64,000 nucleotides of DNA from an uncultured Pelagibacteraceae bacterium. Lineage in GTDB: Bacteria > Pseudomonadota > Alphaproteobacteria > Pelagibacterales > Pelagibacteraceae. Under the pieces are notes generated by a model. It saw nothing but the letters and a program-made list of their open reading frames with translations. It was not told the DNA's origin and searched no databases. This document shows positions 1 through 8,987 of this stretch, piece after piece. Numbering within the stretch: the stretch's first letter is position 1; each line of letters begins with the position of its first letter. The DNA lies in contig CACHML010000003.1 of NCBI GenBank assembly GCA_902580945.1, forward strand, positions 1 through 64,000. The letters run 5' to 3'. The position numbers were made by a program, and so were the translations under genes.

Positions 1-354
1 GTAAATGTTAGATACGGTCCAAGCTTTGATTATCCAATTAAATATGTTTATAGAAAGATTGAGTTACCTCTGAAAGTAATCGATAAAAAAGAAAATTTCA
101 GAAGAGTTATCGACCATAAAAAAAATAGTGGTTGGATCCATATTTCACAATTGAGGAATTCACGCTCAATAATCACCAAATCTGAAAAGATTCTATTTAA
201 AAACCCAACAAAATACTCAAAACCATTAGCTAAATTGGATGAGGGTCGTCTTTTAAAAGTTATTAAATGCGAGGAAAAATGGTGTAATATTAGGACAGGC
301 GATTACTCAGGCTGGGTTATGAAAGATGATAATATATGGGGTATCGTTAATTAA
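1..354 (+). CDS. SH3-domain protein, 3' part (5' end outside window)
   Basis: The reading frame is open from base 1, so the gene starts upstream of the window; the TTG at 151 in the ORF track is only an internal codon. The first visible residues (NVRYGPS) match the start of bacterial SH3 repeats (usually NVRSGP), and a second SH3-like unit follows, with W-C-N-I-R and GWV near the C-terminus. Proteins of this type are usually exported and bind cell-wall or surface polymers. The signal peptide, if any, lies outside the window. It converges on the DUF3501 gene with an 8-base overlap of the two 3' ends. The exact role is unknown. Confidence 0.75.
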   Translation, partial: VNVRYGPSFDYPIKYVYRKIELPLKVIDKKENFRRVIDHKKNSGWIHISQLRNSRSIITKSEKILFKNPTKYSKPLAKLDEGRLLKVIKCEEKWCNIRTGDYSGWVMKDDNIWGIVN

Positions 355-940
355 AGTCTGCAGAAAGAGCTTTGATATTTTCCTCTGAAAATTTAGTCGT
401 GTGTGAATACTCCTTGTGATCAATGCCAACTTCAATTAAATTACTTTGGTCTTTGAACTTATTTACCTGATCATCTGAAAATTGAAAATGTATAAACTGA
501 ACTGAAGATGCTTTTCCATCATCTGAAGTTCTATCAACATCCATTTCTGGAACTGCATAAATTTTTTCATCTCCAACTTTAATAAATATATTATTTTCAA
601 CACCACCTAACTTGCCAAGAAACTCAGCTCTAATGATGGGGTTGTCTATCTCAAACATCAGAGTGGCAACTAGCTCTTTACCATTGGGGATCAGAGGATT
701 ATATGCAGCAAGTTCATCTGCAACTTGTTCATCTCCACCCTTTTCGATGTAAAGCATTTCTTGTACCTGAGCTATCATTGTTTCATAACATTCAAAATAA
801 AATGTTGCATAAGGCCCTAAAAGAATTCTTCTATTTTTTTTAAACTCAACTAATTCTTTTCTCATTTGTCTTCTAACCTTTGAGTATGCATCTAAAGGAA
901 GAAGATCTTCTTTTGTAATAATTTTTTGTTCTTTTGACAT
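347..940 (-). CDS. DUF3501 family protein
   Basis: About 197 residues of a family of unknown function (DUF3501), recognised from the central block RRILLGPYATFYFE followed by the conserved EKGG and AAYNPLIP segments. In alphaproteobacteria this family sits next to a heterodisulfide-reductase-like Fe-S protein and rubrerythrin, exactly as here, so it probably acts with them in redox or peroxide handling (inference). I start it at the ATG at 940 (MSKEQK) because that fits the family N-terminus. An ATG at 952 would overlap the stop of the upstream gene by 11 bases. It is probably the last gene of the minus-strand module. Confidence 0.85.
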   Translation of the reverse strand: MSKEQKIITKEDLLPLDAYSKVRRQMRKELVEFKKNRRILLGPYATFYFECYETMIAQVQEMLYIEKGGDEQVADELAAYNPLIPNGKELVATLMFEIDNPIIRAEFLGKLGGVENNIFIKVGDEKIYAVPEMDVDRTSDDGKASSVQFIHFQFSDDQVNKFKDQSNLIEVGIDHKEYSHTTKFSEENIKALSADFN

Positions 941-941
941 T

Positions 942-2267
942 CTATAATCCATAACTTTTTGAGACTATCTCAATTGGATGCACAGCTTCATCACTTACGA
1001 TATTTGTATCATCAGCTAACTGCTTAATATGTTTACCAGCCAATGGACAGTCAGATGCCATATATTTATTATTTTTTCTTTTAACAGTACTTGCGGTAGT
1101 TTTGCCCACCTTGTTTGCTATATCATGAGTTTCTTTCATAATACCAAAAGTTCCTCCATGACCTGCGCATCTTTCAACAACATCTAATTTAATATTTGGA
1201 ATTAATTTAAGCATATCTCTTGCTTTATTACCCATATTTTGTGCTCTAGCATGACAAGCATTATGGACTGTTACTCCTCCATCAATTTCTTTCAAACCAT
1301 CAACTAAACCCTCTTTATTTGCAATATCCATAACATACTCATCAATATCGAGAGTGTTTTGAGAAAGTTTTTTAATTATCCCATCATTTGGCATCAATAA
1401 AGGCCATTCAAACTTTAACATCAATCCACAACTTGCTGTTAAAGTTACTACTTTATAACCTTTTTCGACATATTTGATTAATTCTCTAGAGACTAACTCT
1501 GCTTGCTTTGTAACTTGATCTAGATCTGCTTGTTCCAGATAAGGCATACCACAACAGCCCGCATAAGAGTGTTCTACTTCTACATTATTATGATGAAGTA
1601 CTTTCAAAGCTGCTTCTCCAGTTTTTTTCTTGTTAAAGTTAACAAAACATGTCGAATATATTACGACTTTTCTTTCTTTATATTTTGGTAAAATATTTTT
1701 TTTAAATTTTTGAAAATAATTTGCGAATGTTTCTTTATTATATTTTGGTAAAATAACTCTTTTGTCTATTCCAGTAAAAAATTCTAAAACTTTTCTAGCA
1801 AATTTATTTTTTACATTAGTAATCCAATTTATAAAAAAGCTAAAAAATATTCCTATTTTTGAATTTCGATCAATTTGAGTTAATTGATTAGCAGTTTTTG
1901 ATATATCTCCATTTTTTCTTTGAGCCGTTCTATATCTCAACATCAAATGTGGAAAATCTAAATCAAATTCGTGTGGTGGAACATACGGACATTTAGTCAT
2001 AAAACACATATCACATAAAGTGCAAGCATCTACAACAGGTTTAAACTTTTCACTTGAAAGATCTGATACTTCGCCACCCTCAGTTTCATCGATAAAGTCA
2101 AATAATTTTGGAAAACTATCACACAAGTTAAAACATCTTCTGCATCCATGACAGATATCAAATACTCTTCTCATTTCCTGATCAATTTTTTCAGGATTTA
2201 TAAAATCTGGATCTCTAAATTTTAATGGGTGTCTTGTAGGTGCTTGTGTGCCGCCTTCTTTGCTCAT
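942..2267 (-). CDS. Heterodisulfide reductase-like iron-sulfur protein (CCG domains)
   Basis: A 441-residue soluble redox protein. Two N-terminal ferredoxin-type cysteine clusters are visible (C39/C42/C45/C49 and C82/C85/C88/C93), which should hold two 4Fe-4S clusters. Two C-terminal cysteine-rich CCG domains follow (AGCCGMPY near residue 240 and the CAGHGGTFG segment near 370), like those of HdrB and GlpC. The likely role is to pass electrons to the upstream-encoded rubrerythrin, which lacks its own rubredoxin domain (inference from context). The N-terminal half matches GlpC more than true HdrB, and no methanogen partner is present. It lies downstream of rubrerythrin and is separated from it by a stable hairpin. 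Confidence 0.85.
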   Translation of the reverse strand: MSKEGGTQAPTRHPLKFRDPDFINPEKIDQEMRRVFDICHGCRRCFNLCDSFPKLFDFIDETEGGEVSDLSSEKFKPVVDACTLCDMCFMTKCPYVPPHEFDLDFPHLMLRYRTAQRKNGDISKTANQLTQIDRNSKIGIFFSFFINWITNVKNKFARKVLEFFTGIDKRVILPKYNKETFANYFQKFKKNILPKYKERKVVIYSTCFVNFNKKKTGEAALKVLHHNNVEVEHSYAGCCGMPYLEQADLDQVTKQAELVSRELIKYVEKGYKVVTLTASCGLMLKFEWPLLMPNDGIIKKLSQNTLDIDEYVMDIANKEGLVDGLKEIDGGVTVHNACHARAQNMGNKARDMLKLIPNIKLDVVERCAGHGGTFGIMKETHDIANKVGKTTASTVKRKNNKYMASDCPLAGKHIKQLADDTNIVSDEAVHPIEIVSKSYGL

Positions 2268-2288
2268 AGATTTTTTATAAATGTGGTT

Positions 2289-2317
2289 TTTGTGGACGGG
2301 AGGGGTTCGTCCACAAA
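2289..2317. other. Perfect 10-bp hairpin between rubrerythrin and the Fe-S protein gene
   Basis: TTTGTGGACG and CGTCCACAAA pair perfectly around a 9-base GGAGGGGTT loop. It is much richer in GC than its surroundings. On the plus strand a run of T follows, as in an intrinsic terminator, but no plus-strand gene reads into it. On the minus strand, where the operon is transcribed, there is no U tract after the stem. A role as a 3' stabiliser or processing site that favours rubrerythrin mRNA over the downstream gene is the simplest reading (inference). Confidence 0.6.
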
Positions 2318-2323
2318 TTTTTT

Positions 2324-2740
2324 TTAAGCGATGCTTTCTAAAGTCTTTTGAAATTTACCAGCGTGCGATTTTTCAGCTTTTGCTAAAGTCTCGAACCAGT
2401 CAGCTATTTCATCAAAACCTTCGTCTCTAGCTGTTTTAGCCATTCCAGGGTACATATCTGTGTACTCATGTGTTTCACCTTGAATTGCAGATTCTAGATT
2501 AGCTTTTGTTTCACCAATTGGCTTACCAGTTGCTGGATCACCTACTTCTTCTAAATATTCTAAGTGACCATGAGCATGTCCAGTTTCACCTTCTGCAGTT
2601 GATCTAAATACCGCTGCTACATCGTTAAAGCCTTCAACATCGGCTTTTTGAGCAAAATAAAGATATCTTCTATTTGCTTGGCTTTCCCCAGCAAATGCTT
2701 CTTTTAAATTTTCCTCTGTTTTACTACCTTTTAATGACAT
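2324..2740 (-). CDS. Rubrerythrin family protein without rubredoxin domain
   Basis: A 138-residue ferritin-like diiron protein that should reduce hydrogen peroxide to water in the cytoplasm. The expected metal ligands are visible: E19 (GESQANRRY), E52 and H55 (GETGHAHGH), E89/E92 (GETHEY) and E123/H126 (AEKSH). The C-terminal rubredoxin domain with its CxxC pairs, found in classical rubrerythrin, is missing, so an outside electron donor is needed; the Fe-S protein encoded just downstream is the obvious candidate. An AGGAG ribosome binding site precedes the ATG, and a good TTGACA promoter lies upstream. This suggests strong expression. Confidence 0.9.
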   Translation of the reverse strand: MSLKGSKTEENLKEAFAGESQANRRYLYFAQKADVEGFNDVAAVFRSTAEGETGHAHGHLEYLEEVGDPATGKPIGETKANLESAIQGETHEYTDMYPGMAKTARDEGFDEIADWFETLAKAEKSHAGKFQKTLESIA

Positions 2741-2775
2741 ATTTACTCCTACTATTAATAATGATTCTAAAGTGG

Positions 2776-2805
2776 TTTATATATAGAGGAATTATAATAT
2801 GTCAA
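2776..2805 (-). promoter_or_regulatory. Probable sigma-70 promoter of rubrerythrin
   Basis: On the minus strand a perfect -35 TTGACA (2805-2800) is followed after 16-18 bases by TATATA/TATAAA (2783-2776). It lies about 40-60 bases upstream of the rubrerythrin ATG. TTCTAAA/TTTAGAA heptamers flank it at 2765-2771 and 2809-2815. The same heptamer occurs at the irr/fabA promoter, so these are candidate Irr half-sites. Confidence 0.6.
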
Positions 2806-2854
2806 CAGTTTAGAATAAATATAATATATTATTTAAACTATTGATATTATTGAG

Positions 2855-3283
2855 TTATTTTTGAGATTGATTATCACTCACAATTTTAGCAATAACTTCT
2901 ACTGATCTAATTTTTTTCCCAGGGATTGTTCTTTTAATATTAACTTCATCAACATCATCTTGATGAATATCAATCAATTTATTTTCTTCCTCGTCAAAGA
3001 AATGGTGATGATGAGTTACATTTGTGTCGTAATAACTTTGTGAAGCATTTAGTGGAATCTCTTTTAAATAACCCTTCTTCATAAATGCGTGAACAGTATT
3101 GTAAACAGTTGCTAAAGAAACCTTAATATTTGCTTGATTTTCAATGATTTTAACCAATTCTTTAATTGTAAAATGAAAGGTTTTATCTGCATCAAATAAT
3201 ACCTCACAAATTTTTATTCTTTGTTTTGTAGGTCGAAGTCCTGATTTTCTCAGTTTATCTATATATTGCTCAGCGTAAGCCAT
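2855..3283 (-). CDS. irr: Fur-family regulator, probably Irr
   Basis: A 142-residue winged-helix metal-dependent regulator of the Fur superfamily. The DNA-recognition helix region is SLATVYNTVHAF (about residues 56-67), and the HHHH cluster at 91-94 matches the metal/haem-responsive site region. The C-terminal CxxC pairs of many Fur proteins are missing, as in Irr. Position supports Irr rather than Fur or PerR: in rhizobia and relatives, irr lies divergent from fabA-fabB-fabI, as here. Irr controls iron and haem genes in response to haem status. A separate Fur-family protein is encoded at 18986-19414. A TTCTAAA inverted repeat in the shared upstream region could be its own operator. Confidence 0.82.
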   Translation of the reverse strand: MAYAEQYIDKLRKSGLRPTKQRIKICEVLFDADKTFHFTIKELVKIIENQANIKVSLATVYNTVHAFMKKGYLKEIPLNASQSYYDTNVTHHHHFFDEEENKLIDIHQDDVDEVNIKRTIPGKKIRSVEVIAKIVSDNQSQK

Positions 3284-3297
3284 TACTAATTATAATT

Positions 3298-3309
3298 ATT
3301 CTAAAGAAT
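3298..3309. promoter_or_regulatory. Candidate Irr operator in the irr/fabA intergenic region
   Basis: ATTCTAAAGAAT is an inverted repeat (ATTCT/AGAAT) sitting in the spacer between a TATAAT box at 3318-3323 and a weak -35 for fabA, and also upstream of irr. TTCTAAA/TTTAGAA is the core of the known alphaproteobacterial Irr box (iron control element). Its recurrence around the rubrerythrin promoter supports a shared regulator. The assignment is inference from motif and position. Confidence 0.45.
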
Positions 3310-3355
3310 ATCTATATTATAATGTTGGTAAATCAAGTAATAAGATTACAAATTT

Positions 3356-3856
3356 ATGAAAAAAAATTCCTTTAATTATGACGAATTAATAGATTGTGCA
3401 AATGGTGAGCTTTTTGGCCCTGGTAACGCAAAATTACCATCTCCTCCAATGCTTATGTTTGACAGAATTACTGAAATTGATGAAAATAAGGGCGCTTTTG
3501 GCAAAGGATTAATGAAGGCTGAACTTGATATTAAAGATGATTTATGGTTTTTTGATTGTCACTTTAAAGAAGATCCAGTAATGCCAGGATGTTTAGGTCT
3601 AGATGCAATGTGGCAGTTGGTTGGATTTTACTTAGGTTGGCTTGGAAACCCAGGAAGAGGAAGAGCTTTAGGGGTAAGCACAGTAAAATTTACTGGAGAA
3701 GTTTTGAAGAATGTCAAAATGGCAACATACATAATTGATATGAAAAGAATATTAATTAAAGGCGAAACAACTGTGGGCTTAGCAAATGGAATTCTTATGG
3801 CAGATAATAAAAAAATTTACTCGGCTGATGGTCTAAAAGTAGGATTATTTAAATAA
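3356..3856 (+). CDS. fabA: 3-hydroxydecanoyl-ACP dehydratase/isomerase FabA
   Basis: A 166-residue cytoplasmic hot-dog-fold enzyme that dehydrates 3-hydroxydecanoyl-ACP and isomerises the product to cis-3-decenoyl-ACP, the branch point to unsaturated fatty acids. Catalytic H69 (FFDCHF) and D83 (GCLGLDAMW) are present. Length is close to the usual 170 residues. It is the first gene of fabA-fabB-fabI, overlapping fabB by one base (TAATG), so the genes are translationally coupled. Having fabA and fabB together indicates anaerobic-type unsaturated fatty acid synthesis. Confidence 0.97.
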   Translation: MKKNSFNYDELIDCANGELFGPGNAKLPSPPMLMFDRITEIDENKGAFGKGLMKAELDIKDDLWFFDCHFKEDPVMPGCLGLDAMWQLVGFYLGWLGNPGRGRALGVSTVKFTGEVLKNVKMATYIIDMKRILIKGETTVGLANGILMADNKKIYSADGLKVGLFK

Positions 3857-5067
3857 TGAGAAGAGTAGTAATTACAGGTTTAGGAATTGTTTCCTGTTTA
3901 GGTAATAATCAAGAAGAAGTTCATCAATCTTTATTAAATTCTAAGTCAGGTATTTCTTTTTCAGAGGAATATAAAGAACATAATTTAAAAAGTCATATTC
4001 ATGGAAAGCCAAATATAAAACTTGAAGATCATATAGATAGAAAAACCATTAGATTTATGGGTTCAGGATCAGCCTACAATTATATTGCCATGAAAGAAGC
4101 GATAGAAGACTCTGGATTGGAAGAAAGTGAAGTAAGTAATTTTAAAACAGGAATTGTTATGGGTTCAGGTGGACCTTCAATTGAAAATGTTATTTTAGCA
4201 GCAGATAAAACTAGAGCTAAGACTCCAAAATTAATGGGACCATTTATAGTTCCAAGAACAATGGCAAGCACTGCATCTGCAACACTTGCTGTACCTTTTA
4301 AAATTAAAGGTACTAACTATACGATGAGTTCTGCTTGTGCAACAAGTGGTCACTGTATTGGAAATTCAATGGAATTAATTCAAATGGGTAAACAAGATAT
4401 TGTATTTGCAGGTGGTAGTGAGGAAATACATTGGGCAATGACAGCTATGTTTGATGCAATGACTGCACTATCTTCAAAATATAATGATACGCCTGAAAAA
4501 GCCTCAAGAGCTTACGATAAAACTAGAGATGGTTTTGTAATTGCAGGAGGTGCAGGGGTGCTTGTTCTCGAAGAGTACGAACATGCAAAAGCGAGAGGAG
4601 CTAAAATATATGCAGAATTAACTGGTTATGGAGCAACTTCAGATGGATATGATATGGTAGCGCCTTCTGGTGAAGGTGCAGTAAGATGTATGCAAATGGC
4701 AATGGCAACTTCAAAAAATAAAGTAGATTATATAAATACTCATGGAACTTCTACTCCAGTTGGAGATATTACTGAATTGAATGCTGTTAAAGAAGCTTTT
4801 GGAAATGAAATTCCAAAGATTAGCTCAACCAAATCTTTGTCGGGTCATCCATTAGGAGCGGCTTCCGTTCACGAAGCTATATATTGTTTAATTATGATGA
4901 AAAACAATTTTATTACTGGATCAGCCAACATCAGTGAAATGGATGAAGAGGCTCAAAAGTTTCCAATCGTTGCTAAAACAGAAACAGAAGCAACTTTAAA
5001 TACGGTTATGTCTAATAGTTTTGGTTTTGGTGGAACAAATGCAACATTAATTTTTGAGAAAGTTTAA
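3856..5067 (+). CDS. fabB: Beta-ketoacyl-ACP synthase I FabB
   Basis: A 403-residue condensing enzyme that elongates acyl-ACP chains, including the cis-3-decenoyl-ACP made by FabA. The catalytic triad is visible: C161 (SSACATSGH), H296 ([11 protein letters not shown]) and H331 (SGHPLGAAS). The C-terminal GFGGTNA motif is present. It is coupled to fabA by a one-base stop/start overlap and followed by fabI after only 3 bases. Length is normal for FabB. Confidence 0.97.
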   Translation: MRRVVITGLGIVSCLGNNQEEVHQSLLNSKSGISFSEEYKEHNLKSHIHGKPNIKLEDHIDRKTIRFMGSGSAYNYIAMKEAIEDSGLEESEVSNFKTGIVMGSGGPSIENVILAADKTRAKTPKLMGPFIVPRTMASTASATLAVPFKIKGTNYTMSSACATSGHCIGNSMELIQMGKQDIVFAGGSEEIHWAMTAMFDAMTALSSKYNDTPEKASRAYDKTRDGFVIAGGAGVLVLEEYEHAKARGAKIYAELTGYGATSDGYDMVAPSGEGAVRCMQMAMATSKNKVDYINTHGTSTPVGDITELNAVKEAFGNEIPKISSTKSLSGHPLGAASVHEAIYCLIMMKNNFITGSANISEMDEEAQKFPIVAKTETEATLNTVMSNSFGFGGTNATLIFEKV

Positions 5068-5070
5068 TTC

Positions 5071-5856
5071 ATGTCTTTAATGAAAGGAAAAAAAGGACTA
5101 ATAATGGGTGTTGCCAACGAAAGATCCATTGCGTGGGGTATTTCGCAAAAACTTGCTGAGGCAGGTGCAGAATTAGCTTTTACTTATTTGGGTGATGCTC
5201 TTAAAAAAAGAGTGGTACCTTTAGCAGAAAAACTCAATTCAAATGTTACTTTTAGCTGCGATGTTGAAAAAAAAGAAGATGTAATAAAATTATTTGAGGA
5301 TGTTAAGTCTCAATGGGGCGAGATAGACTTTGTAGTTCACGCAATTGCTTTTTCTGATAAATCTGAACTTTCAGGAGAATATCTAAATACCACAAGAGAA
5401 AATTTTTTAAGAAGTATGCTGATTTCGTGCTTTTCATTTACTGAAGTTGCAAAAGAAGCTTCAAAAGTCATGAAAAATGGTGGTAGCATGATTACACTTA
5501 GCTATGAGGCTAATAAAGCAATCCCTAATTACAATGTAATGGGTGTTTGTAAGGCAGCATTAGAATCTAGTGTTAAGTACTTAGCTAGAGATTTAGGAGC
5601 TAAAGGAATACGGGTGAATGCAATAAGTGCAGGGCCAATAAAGACATTGGCTGCTTCAGCCATTGGAGATGCAAAATTTTTATATAAATGGAATGCTGAT
5701 CACTCTTTTTTAAAAAGGAATGTAGATAATATCGATGTTGGAAACTCAGCATTATATCTTTTAAGCGATATGGCAGGTGGTGTTACAGGTGAAATTCACT
5801 ATGTTGATGCTGGTTACAATAAAGTAGGTATGCCAGATCCAAAAAATATATCTTAA
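5071..5856 (+). CDS. fabI: Enoyl-ACP reductase FabI
   Basis: A 261-residue short-chain dehydrogenase-type enzyme that performs the last reduction of each fatty acid elongation cycle using NAD(P)H. The nucleotide-binding segment GVANERSIAWGI (residues 13-24) is typical of FabI. The active-site tyrosines and lysine occur as Y145, Y154 and K161 (NYNVMGVCK). It completes the fabA-fabB-fabI operon. The FabI type predicts sensitivity to triclosan-class inhibitors (family knowledge). Confidence 0.96.
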   Translation: MSLMKGKKGLIMGVANERSIAWGISQKLAEAGAELAFTYLGDALKKRVVPLAEKLNSNVTFSCDVEKKEDVIKLFEDVKSQWGEIDFVVHAIAFSDKSELSGEYLNTTRENFLRSMLISCFSFTEVAKEASKVMKNGGSMITLSYEANKAIPNYNVMGVCKAALESSVKYLARDLGAKGIRVNAISAGPIKTLAASAIGDAKFLYKWNADHSFLKRNVDNIDVGNSALYLLSDMAGGVTGEIHYVDAGYNKVGMPDPKNIS

Positions 5857-5868
5857 AATTTTATAATT

Positions 5869-6018
5869 ATGTTAATTTTAGTTTGGTTTGTAGTTTGTAT
5901 AATATTTATTTTTGTTCAATTAATTCTAGAGGGTTCTGGTCATGCACTAGAAGTTTTTGCCCTATTGACTGCAATAGCTTTATTCTTGATAAATAAGCTT
6001 GGGAAAAAAAATAAATAA
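5869..6018 (+). CDS. Small two-helix membrane protein (49 aa), unknown function
   Basis: An ATG-started 49-codon frame absent from the ORF track, 12 bases after fabI and 16 bases before msrB on the same strand. It encodes two hydrophobic stretches (about residues 1-20 and 29-42) separated by EGSGHALE and ends in a lysine-rich tail (GKKNK), a good pattern for a small inner-membrane protein. It fills the gap exactly and stops just before the next gene, which supports its reality. I do not recognise a family. Confidence 0.6.
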   Translation: MLILVWFVVCIIFIFVQLILEGSGHALEVFALLTAIALFLINKLGKKNK

Positions 6019-6034
6019 CTAATAAATAATTGTT

Positions 6035-6526
6035 GTGAGAAGAAAGTTTTTGAAAATTACTGGGGCTTCCATATTAAGTTTCATATTTTATCCGTTAACA
6101 TCTTTAGCAAATAACATAGTTGGTTTTAAAAAAAAATTAAAGAAAGATGAGAGTGAATACAATATAATTAATCCTGATCTTACAAATGAGCAAAAAATAA
6201 TAATGTTTGAAGAGGGTACTGAACGTGCAGGTACTAGTGAATTAAATTATGAGAAAAGAAAAGGATCTTATCATTGTGCTAATTGTGGTGTGAAACTATT
6301 TGAGTCCACTGCAAAATTTGATAGTGGAACTGGGTGGCCATCATTCACTGAGGCAATACCAGGCGCGTTTGTAACAAAAACTGATTATTCTTTTGGCATG
6401 AAGAGGACTGAATATAGCTGTGCAAATTGTGGCGCTCATCACGGCCATGTATTCAATGATGGTCCAGATGGTGGAAAAAGATATTGTAGCAATGGTCTTT
6501 GCTTGCTTTTTATCCCAGAAAGTTAG
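6035..6526 (+). CDS. msrB: Exported peptide-methionine (R)-S-oxide reductase MsrB
   Basis: A 163-residue enzyme that reduces the R-epimer of methionine sulfoxide in oxidised proteins. The N-terminus MRRKFLKITG with a following hydrophobic stretch looks like a twin-arginine export signal, so it probably works in the periplasm. The zinc ligands C81/C84 and C129/C132 (CANCGAHHGHVF) and the catalytic C151 (GKRYCSNG) are present. The start is GTG, which places the RR motif directly at the N-terminus. It converges on the ABM-domain gene with a 3-base gap. Confidence 0.92.
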   Translation: MRRKFLKITGASILSFIFYPLTSLANNIVGFKKKLKKDESEYNIINPDLTNEQKIIMFEEGTERAGTSELNYEKRKGSYHCANCGVKLFESTAKFDSGTGWPSFTEAIPGAFVTKTDYSFGMKRTEYSCANCGAHHGHVFNDGPDGGKRYCSNGLCLLFIPES

Positions 6527-6529
6527 TAA

Positions 6530-6910
6530 TTATATTTTTCTAATATAACCAACATTAGTAGTCTTAAAATGCTTGAAAGGGATATTTGTATCTTTTATTG
6601 CCTTGATAGTCTCTTCCGTAATATTTCCATAGACCTCTATTTCGAATCTATCCGCAATTTTGTTGTGCTTTTCAACATAAGCTTGGACTGGGGCATTATT
6701 AAGATGATGCAGCATAGCTTCACTATTTCGATAAACTTCACTCCAAGTAAATTCTAAAGGATCAGTTGGATCTTGATCGAAAGTATGAATAAGCATGTCT
6801 GGCTCTGATGCATTAACAGCCTCATCAGCTTCTTTTGCTATCCTGAGATACTCTTCAACCTTACCCTCTTTAACGCGTATTCTTGCAATTAAAATAAATG
6901 GGTTGGACAT
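6530..6910 (-). CDS. ABM-fold protein, putative quinol monooxygenase-like
   Basis: A 126-residue protein with the antibiotic-biosynthesis-monooxygenase (dimeric alpha-beta barrel) pattern: FILIARIRVKEGK at the N-terminus, then FTWSEVYRNSEAMLHHLNN, the usual 'E-x-Y/W...H' segment. Small proteins of this fold include YgiN-type quinol monooxygenases and unrelated dimeric barrels, so the substrate cannot be named. It lies just downstream of pnp on the same strand and may be cotranscribed. Confidence 0.7.
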   Translation of the reverse strand: MSNPFILIARIRVKEGKVEEYLRIAKEADEAVNASEPDMLIHTFDQDPTDPLEFTWSEVYRNSEAMLHHLNNAPVQAYVEKHNKIADRFEIEVYGNITEETIKAIKDTNIPFKHFKTTNVGYIRKI

Positions 6911-6914
6911 TTAT

Positions 6915-8987
6915 CTAAATAGCGGCCTGCTTAATAGATAGTTTTACTTTTCCTCTATCAAATCCGATAACTTTTACTTTAACCTCGTCACCTTCTTTGA
7001 CAATATCTGTTACTTTAGCAACTCTCTTATCTGCAAGTTCAGAAATGTGAACAAGTCCGTCTTGTTTTCCTAAGAAATTAACAAAAGCACCAAATTCCAT
7101 AATTTTCATAACTTTACCGTTATAAATCTTATTTAATTCAGCTTTAGCGGTAATATCTTTAATCATTTGCATCGCCACATTTCTAGACTCTTCATCTGGT
7201 GCTGCTACTGTTACTTCACCCTCATCGTTAACATCGACTTTTGCTCCAGATTTTTCAACTATTTCTCTTATTGTTGCACCACCCTTACCAATTACTGCTG
7301 CGATATCTTTTTTATCAACTGTAATTTTTTCCATTTTTGGTGTGTGTTTACCAACATTATCTCTTGATTTAGAAAGAGCTTTATTCATTTCACCTAAGAT
7401 ATGAATTCTCCCATCTTTAGCTTGATTTAAAGCCTGCTCCATAATCTCAAATGTAATTCCAGTTATCTTAATATCCATCTGCAAAGATGTGATGCCATCT
7501 TTAGTTCCAGCAACTTTGAAATCCATGTCTCCTAGATGGTCTTCATCGCCAAGAATATCTGATAAGACCGTAAAATCATCGCCTTCTTTAATTAAACCCA
7601 TTGCAATTCCAGCCACAGGTTCTTTGATAGGAACTCCTGCATCCATAAGAGCAAGTGAAGTTCCACAAACAGTTGCCATTGAAGATGAACCATTAGACTC
7701 GGTTATTTCTGACACAATTCTAAACGTATATGGGAAACTTTCTTTTGGTGGAAGTGATGAGTTAATCGCTCTCCATGCCAACTTACCATGACCAATCTCT
7801 CTTCTGCCTGTTCCAATTCTACCAGTTTCACCTACTGAAAATGGTGGAAAATTATAGTGCAACATAAATCTTTCTTTTTGAAGACCATCTAAACTTTCAA
7901 TTCTTTGTTCATCATCCGATGTTCCAAGTGTAGTTGTGACAATAGCTTGTGTTTCACCTCTAGTAAATAAAGCAGAGCCATGAACTCTAGGTAATATTCC
8001 CACTTCACACATGATTGGTCTTACATCTGCAAGACCTCGTCCATCAATACGATTTTTATTTTTTAGAATATCTGTTCTTACAATCGATTTCTCTAAGTTC
8101 TTAAGTTGGGAATTTACATCTAGATCGGTATAGTTCTCATTTTCATCATAAAGCTTTTTAGCTTTTTCAGTTATTTCAGAAATTTGATTTGATCTATCCT
8201 GTTTATCTCTAGTAGAGAATGCTTTTTTAAGATCCTCAGTAAATTCTTCTTCTAATTTCTTTTTTATCTCAGAAAGATCTTTTTTCTCGACTATCCATTC
8301 AGGTTTTCTACATTCTTTTGCAAGATCTTCAATTATTTCTATTACAGGGACGAAACCTTCATGTCCAAATTTTACAGCATTTAACATTTCTTCCTCTGTT
8401 AAACCATTTGCTTCCGACTCAACCATTAAAACAGCGTCTTTGGTTCCTGCTACTACTAAATCTAATTTTGACTCCTCTAATTCCTTTTTTGATGGGTTAA
8501 GTACATACTTTCCTTTAATAAAGCCAACTCTTGAGGCTCCTACAGGTCCCATGAAAGGCATTCCAGATATAGCTAAAGCTGCTGATGATGCTATGATAGA
8601 CAAGATATCAGGTTCATTCTCCTTATCATAAGATATTACAGTTGGTAATAATTGTACTTCGTTTTTAAATTCGTCAGGAAATAAAGGTCTAATTGGTCTA
8701 TCTATTAATCTTGAGATTAGTGTTTCACTTTCAGTTGGCCTTGCCTCTCTTTTGAAATAACCACCTGGTATCTTACCAGCTGCATAATATTTTTCTTGGT
8801 AATTTACAGATAATGGGAAGTAATCCATATCAGGGTTTACTTTTTTTGCTCCAACGACTGTCGCTAAAACAACTGTCTCTCCACATTGAGCTATAATTGC
8901 TCCGTCTGCCTGTCTTGCTATTTTTCCAGTTTCTAAACTTATTTTTTTCCCGCTTATTTCAATTTCTTTTTTTACTACTTTAAACAT
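6915..8987 (-). CDS. pnp: Polynucleotide phosphorylase
   Basis: A 690-residue phosphorolytic 3'-5' exoribonuclease for mRNA turnover and a degradosome component in many bacteria. It has the two RNase PH-like domains (about 1-215 and 310-540), a linking helical domain, a KH domain with the IGKGGATI loop near residue 560 and a C-terminal S1 domain ([17 protein letters not shown] onwards). It directly follows rpsO with no gap, the conserved rpsO-pnp order. Length is normal. Confidence 0.98.
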   Translation of the reverse strand: MFKVVKKEIEISGKKISLETGKIARQADGAIIAQCGETVVLATVVGAKKVNPDMDYFPLSVNYQEKYYAAGKIPGGYFKREARPTESETLISRLIDRPIRPLFPDEFKNEVQLLPTVISYDKENEPDILSIIASSAALAISGMPFMGPVGASRVGFIKGKYVLNPSKKELEESKLDLVVAGTKDAVLMVESEANGLTEEEMLNAVKFGHEGFVPVIEIIEDLAKECRKPEWIVEKKDLSEIKKKLEEEFTEDLKKAFSTRDKQDRSNQISEITEKAKKLYDENENYTDLDVNSQLKNLEKSIVRTDILKNKNRIDGRGLADVRPIMCEVGILPRVHGSALFTRGETQAIVTTTLGTSDDEQRIESLDGLQKERFMLHYNFPPFSVGETGRIGTGRREIGHGKLAWRAINSSLPPKESFPYTFRIVSEITESNGSSSMATVCGTSLALMDAGVPIKEPVAGIAMGLIKEGDDFTVLSDILGDEDHLGDMDFKVAGTKDGITSLQMDIKITGITFEIMEQALNQAKDGRIHILGEMNKALSKSRDNVGKHTPKMEKITVDKKDIAAVIGKGGATIREIVEKSGAKVDVNDEGEVTVAAPDEESRNVAMQMIKDITAKAELNKIYNGKVMKIMEFGAFVNFLGKQDGLVHISELADKRVAKVTDIVKEGDEVKVKVIGFDRGKVKLSIKQAAI

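Noticed and set aside
7489-7791. 100-aa plus-strand ORF opposite pnp
   Set aside because: Shadow of pnp with no recognisable domain or ribosome binding site.
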